Source: Bacillus sp. V59.32b (GTDB taxonomy: Bacteria; Bacillota; Bacilli; Bacillales; DSM-1321). Taken from it: a stretch of 50,232 nt of DNA. The stretch lies in NCBI RefSeq assembly GCF_003429085.1, contig NZ_QVTC01000012.1, positions 1 to 50,232 on the forward strand, read 5' to 3'. Positions 43,605 to 50,232 of this stretch are shown piece by piece. The notes beneath the pieces are model-generated. The model made no database searches and was not told the origin of the DNA. It saw only the letters and a program-made list of their open reading frames with translations. The number at the start of each line of letters is the position of its first letter. Positions within the stretch are counted from its first letter, which is position 1. The position numbers and the translations under genes are program-made.

Positions 43605-44897
43605 TTATTTATTTTCTTTTTTTGAATCATCAATGTTCCTGTCCTTTAAACTGAAATTATCAAAAAAGTCTTTACCAAAACTGGTCTCAGCCACAACCGG
43701 GGAATTTTTCATTTCAGAAGGCCCTTTTGTAATGATATCCTTGCCATATTTATTCTGTAACTGGTCTAAAGCTTTATATAAAGGCTCCTTTTCGGCATCC
43801 TTATGATAGGAAAATAAATCAAGCTGCTTGAAGGCTGCTTCTCTCTCGGTGACATCAAAGGCCGTCACCCCGAGCAACCTGATCTTTTCTCCCTTCCAAT
43901 GCTTCTTAAAAAGCCGAACTGCCATGGCATGGATTTCGTCCGCCGCTGAAAAAGGATTTTCGACGATCCTGCTTCTCGTGATCGTTTTTCTATCTTTATA
44001 GCGGATGGTGATGCCGATTTTCTGGCCAACCAGCCCTTTATTCTTCAAGCGAAGAGCCACTTTTTCCGACAGCTTTCTTAATATATCGATCAATTCTTTT
44101 TGGTTGGTGGAGTCATGCGGCAGGGTGGTTGAATTGCCAATACTTTTATGTTCAAAAATAGACTCGGGATCGACCTGTCTTTGATCGTTTCCATTCGCAC
44201 GCTCTTTCAGGCGGAGTCCGTTAATTCCCAACACCTGTTTCAATTGAATTTCATTTGCTTTCGCTAAATCGCCAATCGTGCTGATCCCGATGTTTTCCAA
44301 CTTTTCAGCTGTCTTCTTGCCGATTCCGTGCATTTCACCAACATGAAGCGGCCACATCTTGATCGGGACGTCGCGTTTTCGCAAAATGGTGATGCCCATC
44401 GGTTTTTTCATATCGGAGGCTGTTTTGGCAAGAAATTTGTTTGGAGCGACCCCAATGCTGCATGGCAAGTCCATCGTTTCAAAGATTCGCTTTTGGATGC
44501 TTTCAGCAATTTCGATCGGTGAACCAATATCACCTGAGTCTGTAATATCAAGGTATCCTTCATCTATTGAAACAGGCTCCACCAACTCCGTATACCCTCG
44601 GAAAAGCTCAAAAATAGCCAATGAAGCTTTCTTATATCTTTCGAAATTAGGCGTCATCACAGTCAGCTGAGGGCACAGTTTTTTAGCTTCCCAGAGGGGC
44701 ATCGTTGTTTTTACACCGAATTTCCTTGCCTCATAGCTGCAGGTTACAATGATGCCCCTCCTTTCTTCGGGATTGCCGGCAATTGCGAGCGGTTTGCCTT
44801 TTAAAGAGGGATCGTAAGCCATTTCAACCGAGGCGTAAAAGCTATTCATATCTACATGGAGGATTACTCTGCCATTCTTGGGATACATCTCGTTCAC
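43605..44897 (-). CDS. dinB: DNA polymerase IV (PolY1/DinB)
   Basis: A 430-residue Y-family translesion polymerase. Catalytic residues lie in LHVDMNSFYASVEMAYDP and EPVSIDEGYLDIT. A helix-hairpin-helix (VGEMHGIGKKTAEKLENIGI) follows, and the beta-clamp motif QLDLF lies near residue 370. It is distinct from the UvrX-type polymerase at 25.7 kb, as with polYA and polYB in B. subtilis. It starts with GTG at 44897, close to AAGGAAG. No LexA box was recognised upstream. Confidence 0.95.
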   Translation of the reverse strand: MNEMYPKNGRVILHVDMNSFYASVEMAYDPSLKGKPLAIAGNPEERRGIIVTCSYEARKFGVKTTMPLWEAKKLCPQLTVMTPNFERYKKASLAIFELFRGYTELVEPVSIDEGYLDITDSGDIGSPIEIAESIQKRIFETMDLPCSIGVAPNKFLAKTASDMKKPMGITILRKRDVPIKMWPLHVGEMHGIGKKTAEKLENIGISTIGDLAKANEIQLKQVLGINGLRLKERANGNDQRQVDPESIFEHKSIGNSTTLPHDSTNQKELIDILRKLSEKVALRLKNKGLVGQKIGITIRYKDRKTITRSRIVENPFSAADEIHAMAVRLFKKHWKGEKIRLLGVTAFDVTEREAAFKQLDLFSYHKDAEKEPLYKALDQLQNKYGKDIITKGPSEMKNSPVVAETSFGKDFFDNFSLKDRNIDDSKKENK

Positions 44898-44977
44898 GCC
44901 GTCACTTCCTTGTCAAACTCCGTTTACTTCTATTTTAACAAAACTCGTCAACAGGTACACTACCACTCTGTATGTAA

Positions 44978-45003
44978 AATAAAGACGCTGAAAATTCAGC
45001 GTC
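44978..45003 (-). terminator. Terminator of the yqjE peptidase gene
   Basis: GACGCTGA and TCAGCGTC pair, followed on the minus strand by TTTATTTTA. Confidence 0.75.
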
Positions 45004-45014
45004 CTCTGACTTCT

Positions 45015-46136
45015 TTACTTTCTAGCTACTTCTTGGACAATCGCAATGACCATTTCGCCAAGCTTTGACAATTCCTCGACCGGGATCTTTTCATTCGTTG
45101 TATGAATTTCTTCGTATCCCACTGCAAGGTTAACAGTCGGAATGCCGAAACCTGCAATGACGTTTGCGTCGCTTCCGCCTCCGCTTTGCTGCAGTTCACA
45201 AGGGCGGCCAATTTTTTCGGCTGCTTTTCTAGCGACTTCCACAACATGATCACCCGCACCATACTTAAATCCTGGATACATAACGGTTATTTCAACATCG
45301 GCACGTCCGCCCATTTCTACTGCGGCGGTTTCAAATGCTTCTTTCATTTTGTCGGCCTGTTGTTCCATTTTTTCTGTAATTAGAGAACGAGCCTCTGCAA
45401 GGATCTCAACATGATCGCAAACGATATTAGTCTGTGTACCGCCTTCAAAGCGCCCGATGTTGGCTGTTGTTTCTTCATCAATTCTGCCAAGCGGCATTCT
45501 TGAGATTGCTTTCGAAGCAATCGTAATCGCGGAAATCCCCTTTTCGGGAGCAACGCCGGCATGCGCTGTTTTTCCCTGAATAATCGCTTTGACCTTCGCC
45601 TGTGTCGGAGCAGCGACAATGATATTGCCGACTTTCCCATCGCTATCAAGTGCGTACCCGAATTTTGCAGTAACCAAGGAACGGTCAAGCACTTTTGCTC
45701 CGACTAAACCGGATTCTTCCCCGACAGTTATGATGAATTCAATCGTGCCGTGCGCGATATTTTGCTCTTTTAATACTCTGATTGTTTCAAGCATGACAGC
45801 AAGCCCGGCTTTATCATCCGCACCGAGGATCGTCGTGCCGTCTGAAACAATATATCCATCCTTAATCGATGGCTTGATTCCTTTACCCGGCACCACTGTA
45901 TCCATATGGGATGTGAAGTAGATCGTGTCGATTCCTTCTTTTCTGCCTTTCAGCGTACAGACAAGGTTACCGGCTCCATGTCCGGTCAAGCCGGTTGTGT
46001 CATCTTCAAAAACTTCAACGCCAAGCGCTGTAAACTTATCCTTTAGTACTTTGGAAATTTCGGTTTCAAATTTTGTTTCCGAATCAATTTGAACCAGTTC
46101 CATAAACTCCTGGACTAATCGCTCTTCATTAATCAA
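45015..46136 (-). CDS. yqjE: M20/M42-type peptidase YqjE (PepT-like)
   Basis: A 373-residue zinc aminopeptidase-like protein. Metal ligands are in FTSHMDTVVPG, LGADDKAGLA, TVGEESGLVGA and ALDSDGKVG, with a dimerisation domain in the middle (KTAHAGVAPEKGISAI). It resembles tripeptide peptidase PepT and follows B. subtilis YqjE closely. The start is TTG at 46136, placed seven bases after GGAGGT and giving MINEERLVQEF. Confidence 0.93.
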   Translation of the reverse strand: MINEERLVQEFMELVQIDSETKFETEISKVLKDKFTALGVEVFEDDTTGLTGHGAGNLVCTLKGRKEGIDTIYFTSHMDTVVPGKGIKPSIKDGYIVSDGTTILGADDKAGLAVMLETIRVLKEQNIAHGTIEFIITVGEESGLVGAKVLDRSLVTAKFGYALDSDGKVGNIIVAAPTQAKVKAIIQGKTAHAGVAPEKGISAITIASKAISRMPLGRIDEETTANIGRFEGGTQTNIVCDHVEILAEARSLITEKMEQQADKMKEAFETAAVEMGGRADVEITVMYPGFKYGAGDHVVEVARKAAEKIGRPCELQQSGGGSDANVIAGFGIPTVNLAVGYEEIHTTNEKIPVEELSKLGEMVIAIVQEVARK

Positions 46137-46235
46137 TGTCAATACCTCCAAAAATGATCTACTGTATCAGTATACTCCTGATACTCGACCGGCGGCAAAT
46201 ATCCGGGATAGAACATAAGGCATTTTAAACGTTAT

Positions 46236-47786
46236 TTACAAAGGGATATTGCCATGCTTTTTGAACGGCCGGGATTCCTTCTTGTTGCGGAGCATTTCAA
46301 GTGCCTGGACAAGCTTGATCCTTGTGTCGCGCGGATCGATCACATCATCGACCATTCCCTGGCTTGCTGCAACATACGGGTTCGCAAACTTTTCGCGGTA
46401 CTCCTCGATCTTTTTGGCGCGCGTTTGTTCAGGGTTTTCGCTGTTCTGGATCTCCCGGGCAAAAATAATGTTAGCCGCTCCCTGTGGCCCCATGACGGCA
46501 ATTTCCGCATTCGGCCAGGCGTAAACCAGGTCAGCCCCGATCGATTTACTGTTAAGAGCCACATAGGCACCACCATATGCTTTACGCAAAATGACCGTAA
46601 GCTTCGGTACAGTCGCCTCTGAATAAGCGTATAGTATCTTAGCACCGTGCCTGATTATGCCGCCGTGCTCCTGCTTTACGCCCGGGAAAAAGCCGGTAAC
46701 GTCTTCAAATGTAATGATCGGGATATTGAAGGAATCACAGAACCTAATAAAGCGGGCCGCTTTATCGGAAGAATCGATATCTAGACCGCCGGCCATGAAT
46801 TTAGGCTGGTTGCATACGAGTCCAACCACTTCTCCTTTAATTCGTGCGAGGCCGATTACAATATTCTTTGCAAAATCCTTTTGCACTTCCATAAATGAAC
46901 CTTCATCCGTGACTTCTACAATGACAGTTCGGACGTCGTATGGACGCAATCCGTCAAAGGGAATCGCCTCCGTCAGGTTCGGACGGTAATCATCTTCCTC
47001 ATTAAACTCTGCACGAGAAGGTTTTTCTTCATTATTCTGTGGCAGATAGCCGATAAGCTTCCGCACCATTTCAAGCACTTCTTCTTCTGTTTGTCCCTGA
47101 AAATGGGCATTCCCGCTAATGCTGTTATGTACTTTTGCGCCGCCTAGATCCTCAGAGCTGATCTTTTCTCCGGTGACAGCTTCAATGACTTTTGGGCCCG
47201 TGATGAACATTTGGCTTGTTTTCTCAACCATGAAGACAAAGTCGGTGATCGCAGGCGAATATACGGCTCCCCCGGCACTAGGCCCCATAATCACAGAAAT
47301 TTGCGGGATTACCCCGGAATATATCGCGTTCCGGTAAAAGATATGACCATAGCCGTCCAGGGATACGACTCCTTCCTGAATACGGGCCCCGCCTGAATCA
47401 TTGAGCCCGATAAATGGAGCGCCATTTTTCGCTGCCAGATCCATCACATTCGCAATTTTCTTAGCATGCATTTCACCAAGGGCGCCGCCAAAAACGGTGA
47501 AATCCTGCGAAAATAAATAAATCGGTTTTCCGTTTACTTTGCCGTAACCGGTCACGACTCCATCTCCCGGCCCTTTCACACCATCAAGCCCAAAATCGCG
47601 ACTGCGGTGTTCAATAAAAGGATTTAATTCAACAAATGTACCAGGATCAACCAACAAATCAATCCGTTCCCTCGCGGTAAGCTTTCCTTTTTCATGCTGC
47701 TTTTCGATTCGTTCATCCCCGCCGCCCAGCTCAATTTCCCGGCGCCGGTCGTACAGCTCATTGATTTTTTCATAGATGTCCGTCAT
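46236..47786 (-). CDS. mmdA: Acyl-CoA carboxylase carboxyltransferase subunit (MmdA/YqjD)
   Basis: A 516-residue biotin-dependent carboxyltransferase of the propionyl-CoA carboxylase beta / methylmalonyl-CoA decarboxylase alpha type. Motifs are KQHEKGKLTARERIDLLVD, LNDSGGARIQEGV, IMGPSAGGAVYSPA, DVTGFFPGVKQEHGGIIRHG and AYGGAYVALNSK. Its immediate partner is methylmalonyl-CoA epimerase, so it should work on propionyl/methylmalonyl-CoA. No biotin carboxylase or carrier gene is in view. Its ATG overlaps the epimerase stop. Confidence 0.93.
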   Translation of the reverse strand: MTDIYEKINELYDRRREIELGGGDERIEKQHEKGKLTARERIDLLVDPGTFVELNPFIEHRSRDFGLDGVKGPGDGVVTGYGKVNGKPIYLFSQDFTVFGGALGEMHAKKIANVMDLAAKNGAPFIGLNDSGGARIQEGVVSLDGYGHIFYRNAIYSGVIPQISVIMGPSAGGAVYSPAITDFVFMVEKTSQMFITGPKVIEAVTGEKISSEDLGGAKVHNSISGNAHFQGQTEEEVLEMVRKLIGYLPQNNEEKPSRAEFNEEDDYRPNLTEAIPFDGLRPYDVRTVIVEVTDEGSFMEVQKDFAKNIVIGLARIKGEVVGLVCNQPKFMAGGLDIDSSDKAARFIRFCDSFNIPIITFEDVTGFFPGVKQEHGGIIRHGAKILYAYSEATVPKLTVILRKAYGGAYVALNSKSIGADLVYAWPNAEIAVMGPQGAANIIFAREIQNSENPEQTRAKKIEEYREKFANPYVAASQGMVDDVIDPRDTRIKLVQALEMLRNKKESRPFKKHGNIPL

Positions 47787-48205
47787 TCCTGATCCTCCTC
47801 TGTCTCATTCCGTTCACAAAGCTCATAAAGAACGCCAGCGGTTCCTTTTGGATGAATAAAGGCGACATTTGCATGGTGTGCCCCGAGCCTTGGCTTCTCA
47901 TCTATCATTTTAACGCCATTTTCCTTAATTTGCTGGATCCTGGCTTCAATATCTTCCACACCCAGAGCGATATGGTGGATACCCTGCCCCCGTTTTTCAA
48001 TAAATTTTGCAATCGGACTGTCAGGTGATAACGCTTCCAATAACTCCAGCCTCGTATTACCCGCAGAGACAAAAGCAACCCTGACTCCTTGGCTTTCAAC
48101 CGTTTCAACGCCTTCAAGCTTCAATTGAAAGACATTTGTATAAAGCGGAAGGGCTTCTTCAATCGAAAAAACAGCGATTCCAATATGATCAATATTTTTT
48201 ATCAT
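47783..48205 (-). CDS. mce: Methylmalonyl-CoA epimerase (YqjC)
   Basis: A 140-residue vicinal oxygen chelate enzyme. Metal ligands fit IKNIDHIGIAVFS (His), GIHHIALGVED (His) and VLYELCE (Glu). It interconverts the two epimers of methylmalonyl-CoA. The ATG at 48205 follows GGGGGACTG; upstream codons are not conserved. Co-translated with mmdA by a 4-base overlap. Confidence 0.93.
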   Translation of the reverse strand: MIKNIDHIGIAVFSIEEALPLYTNVFQLKLEGVETVESQGVRVAFVSAGNTRLELLEALSPDSPIAKFIEKRGQGIHHIALGVEDIEARIQQIKENGVKMIDEKPRLGAHHANVAFIHPKGTAGVLYELCERNETEEDQE

Positions 48206-48311
48206 AACAGTCCCCCATTTACGTTTGACAATTATCTGACTATAACAATATTCAACAATAATCAGCATAATCCTGCTTATGCTACGGGTAAAATATGTTC
48301 GTCATTATTGC

Positions 48312-48341
48312 TTGTCTACAGGTAACCACTCACGTTACAAT
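48312..48341 (+). promoter_or_regulatory. Sigma-A promoter of prli42
   Basis: TTGTCT and TACAAT are 18 bases apart, about 32 bases before the start codon. Confidence 0.55.
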
Positions 48342-48373
48342 AATAGTAATCAATTCAGGTAGGGGAGAGTATG

Positions 48374-48472
48374 ATGAGAAATAGAAATTTCAGGAAAATG
48401 GTCGTTTATTTGATGATCGCAACGATGCTGTTAACCTCATTATTGTCAGGAATGATAGCATTTTTTATGTAA
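48374..48472 (+). CDS. prli42: Stressosome-associated protein Prli42
   Basis: A 32-residue peptide starting MRNRNFRKMVVYLMIATMLL and ending TSLLSGMIAFFM: a basic N-terminus followed by one membrane helix. The MRNxxxRKxVVYLMI start is that of Prli42, which tethers the stressosome protein RsbR to the membrane in Listeria. AGGGGAG lies six bases before the second of two adjacent ATGs, chosen as start. Confidence 0.85.
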   Translation: MRNRNFRKMVVYLMIATMLLTSLLSGMIAFFM

Positions 48473-48477
48473 AATTA

Positions 48478-48505
48478 AGGGTCTTAGCACATTTGCTAAG
48501 ACCCT
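48478..48505. terminator. Bidirectional terminator between prli42 and the YkuD gene
   Basis: AGGGTCTTAGCA pairs with TGCTAAGACCCT around a 4-base loop. Confidence 0.85.
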
Positions 48506-48511
48506 GTTTAT

Positions 48512-49021
48512 TTATTTAATCGCGCCTTGTTCTTTGGCAAGCGTATAAAAATCTTTATTGGTTTTCGTAACCAAAATCTTCGTCCCGATCGGAACTTTAT
48601 TATATAACCTTTCTACATCGGCGTTTTTCAAGCGGATGCAGCCGTTTGAAATATATTTACCGACCGTCCATGGCTGATTCGTCCCGTGGACCCCATATAT
48701 TCTCCCGGCTGTATTTTTTGCATCAAAGCCAATCCACCGGGTCCCGAGCGGATTCTTCGGGTCACCGCCAGGAATATTCTGTTTGCGGTAATAAGGATTG
48801 ACCGCCTTCACTTTTACGGTAAATAATCCTTCCGGTGTAAGTTCCTGACTTCTTCCCGTCCCGGCAGGCAAAACTTCTTGGACTGCATTGTCCTTGATGA
48901 ATGCCAGCTTATTCGTAGCCTTGTTCACGATTATAAACGGGTCACCCGGTTTGACAGCAGGTACATCCGGATGGATTGGCGAAACCATCATGGCAAGCAA
49001 AATGGATAGTAGTAGCTTCAT
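48512..49021 (-). CDS. yqjB: L,D-transpeptidase, YkuD family (YqjB)
   Basis: A 169-residue exported protein with a short signal peptide (MKLLLSILLAMMVSPIHP). The YkuD domain has the histidine in GRIYGVHGTNQP and the catalytic cysteine in SNGCIRLKNADV. It cross-links or modifies peptidoglycan through L,D-bonds. It lies 34 bases after yqjA in the same direction. CAAGGGAG precedes the ATG. Confidence 0.92.
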   Translation of the reverse strand: MKLLLSILLAMMVSPIHPDVPAVKPGDPFIIVNKATNKLAFIKDNAVQEVLPAGTGRSQELTPEGLFTVKVKAVNPYYRKQNIPGGDPKNPLGTRWIGFDAKNTAGRIYGVHGTNQPWTVGKYISNGCIRLKNADVERLYNKVPIGTKILVTKTNKDFYTLAKEQGAIK

Positions 49022-49054
49022 GTTGTTAACGCTCCCTTGCGTTTTTCGTTTATT

Positions 49055-50044
49055 TTAAACAAGGGAGTCGTTTTTCATTCGGCCTTTCGTTTCTAAAGGG
49101 AGTCCCTTAAAGGATAGCTTAATCTCAAGATAACGCTCCATTTCCCTCACCAGCTGGAATAAAGCCGCCCTGGATTCAAAATCTTCCCGTGTTTTCGGAA
49201 GCTCCATTTCTTTGATTTTTCCTCTCATTTCCTCGAGTTGCTGTAAATATACAATGGCCGTATTTTGCGGATGGACGTTCTCACTTAATTCTTGAATGAA
49301 ATCAGCCAGTATCCCGCTCTGCCTGACATTTGTCGGGATGCTCGTCACTAGGGGCAGAATCCGCTCGATTATCTCAAATTGCTTTTCCCTCATTTTAAAA
49401 TAATGATAATAGACATCCTCGCCCCTTAGAAAATGATTCTCGACATCCCGGAAAGCCATTGTTTTTGCCTCTTCCAAGAGCTGGTTCGTCTCGGTTATTT
49501 CCTTACCGTCCCAATCGCTTTCATTGGTCCGCAAGTAATTAACAATCTCCCGCAGAATGACACTGAAGTTTTTTTCAATTTCCACCCGGTAAGTGACCAG
49601 TTTATTCTCAAGACTTGGCATGTAAAGATTCATAATCAGGGCAACACCAATACCGATTATAATCAGAGCCGTTTCATTGAGCACCAGATCCACCGTCAAA
49701 TTCCCGGCCATATAAAAATGAAGGACGATGACGCTGCTTGTGACAATCCCTTCCTGGATCTTTAGCGTTACAGTCGTTGGGATAAATAACAATAGCATCA
49801 GCCCGATTACAATCGGATGATAGGCAATGGCTTCAAAAAGGATCGCTGAAAACACAATCGCCAGCAGGCAGGCCAAGAATCTCGACCAGGCCGCCTTCAG
49901 TGATTTCTTCTTCGTAACCTGGACGCAAAGAATCGTCAAAATACCCGCTGAAGCAAAATTGTCCAGGCCAAAAAACTGGGCAATCATAATCGCAAGCGTC
50001 GCCCCTAAAGCGGTTTTCATCGTTCGATATCCGATTTTAAACAT
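49055..50044 (-). CDS. yqjA: Aromatic acid exporter family protein YqjA
   Basis: A 329-residue membrane protein of the ArAE_1 (DUF939) family. The N-terminal half has about six helices (YRTMKTALGATLAIMIAQFF, ASAGILTILCVQVT, FLACLLAIVFSAILFEAI and others). The C-terminal half is soluble and helical, from about residue 155. The exported substrate is unknown. The ATG at 50044 gives MFKIGYRTMKTALG as in YqjA; upstream in-frame codons have no ribosome site. Next to yqjB as in B. subtilis. Confidence 0.9.
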   Translation of the reverse strand: MFKIGYRTMKTALGATLAIMIAQFFGLDNFASAGILTILCVQVTKKKSLKAAWSRFLACLLAIVFSAILFEAIAYHPIVIGLMLLLFIPTTVTLKIQEGIVTSSVIVLHFYMAGNLTVDLVLNETALIIIGIGVALIMNLYMPSLENKLVTYRVEIEKNFSVILREIVNYLRTNESDWDGKEITETNQLLEEAKTMAFRDVENHFLRGEDVYYHYFKMREKQFEIIERILPLVTSIPTNVRQSGILADFIQELSENVHPQNTAIVYLQQLEEMRGKIKEMELPKTREDFESRAALFQLVREMERYLEIKLSFKGLPLETKGRMKNDSLV

Positions 50045-50177
50045 ATATGTATCACCGGTTTCTATTTTCTTAATATCCATAGTATCAGCAAAACGGCGAG
50101 TTTTACAGCAGAAACTCGAGGGCCTATATAATATAGATTATTTTTCATTAGTGTTGCACTAATGTATTTTAAGTATT

Positions 50178-50232
50178 GGCTCTGTTAAATTCCATTGTTG
50201 ATTTTCAAATGGTCATGGAATCTACTCGCTTT
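50178..50232. repeat. Left end of the dispersed inverted-repeat element, cut by the window edge
   Basis: It starts GGCTCTGTTAAA, continues through TTGTTGATTTTC and GGAATCTACTCGC, and runs off the window. It is the inverted counterpart of bases 1-56. TTGTTGATTTTC also recalls the ends of the repeats at 12.1 and 19.7 kb. Confidence 0.6.

Overview
The window is chromosomal DNA of a spore-forming Bacillaceae (Bacillus in the broad sense). Gene order follows the Bacillus subtilis ribT-lysA-spoVA-spoIIA-fur-spoIIM-nudF-yqk-yqj region. Evidence for the group includes a full SpoIIA/sigma-F module, SpoVA and SpoIIM genes, MciZ, Prli42, strong GGAGG ribosome binding sites and frequent TTG/GTG starts. 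No rRNA, tRNA, CRISPR array or prophage was seen. Both window ends lie in inverted copies of one dispersed repeat (GGCTCTGTTAAA end), so the window may be a whole draft contig that broke at repeats.

Layout. 0-2.8 kb: a YjcZ-type micro-protein, ypuF, a MITE-like element, ribT, a 28-aa membrane peptide and ypuA behind an ECF-type promoter. 2.8-12 kb, minus strand: lysA, a reduced spoVA operon (AA, AB, AEa and AF, but no AC, AD or AEb), a purine permease cassette, sigF-spoIIAB-spoIIAA behind a near-perfect sigma-H promoter, and dacF. 12-16 kb: an ISL3-like non-autonomous element, then the nucleoside salvage operon drm-punA-pdp. 16-19 kb: xerD-yqzK-fur and spoIIM. 19-20 kb: a GNAT gene whose terminator was hit and duplicated by an IS1182-like element, now a remnant. 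20-25.4 kb: nudF with an EndoQ-family endonuclease, mciZ, yqkF, yqkE, yqkD and yqkB. 25.5-27.3 kb: an SOS operon (micro-ORF, Y-family polymerase, YolD) with a LexA-like box between -35 and -10. 27-31 kb: a lipoprotein, yqjQ-yqjP, and proI under a proline T-box. 31.1-31.8 kb: a type I toxin-antitoxin-like locus with a damaged toxin start. 31.8-36 kb: a LysM/GH18 protein and a ba3-type cytochrome oxidase operon with two unlisted micro-proteins. 36-50 kb: rnz, an amidase, zwf, a frameshifted GNAT, gndA, dinB, a yqjE peptidase, mmdA-mce, prli42, a YkuD L,D-transpeptidase and yqjA.

Functionally this is mainly core genome: sporulation control (SpoIIA, SpoIIM, MciZ), spore germination membrane proteins (SpoVA), pentose phosphate and nucleoside flux (zwf, gndA, drm, punA, pdp), DNA repair and tolerance (two Y-family polymerases, EndoQ), cell wall (dacF, YkuD, LysM/GH18) and respiration (ba3 oxidase).

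The least explained signal is a set of five intergenic tandem arrays. Each has its own repeat unit, but all share a period of about 20 bp and all sit just past a gene 3' end, usually beyond its terminator. The two largest are 22 exact 20-bp units at 41.5-42.0 kb and about 21 units organised in a 101-bp higher-order repeat at 23.1-23.5 kb. I know of no described function for them.
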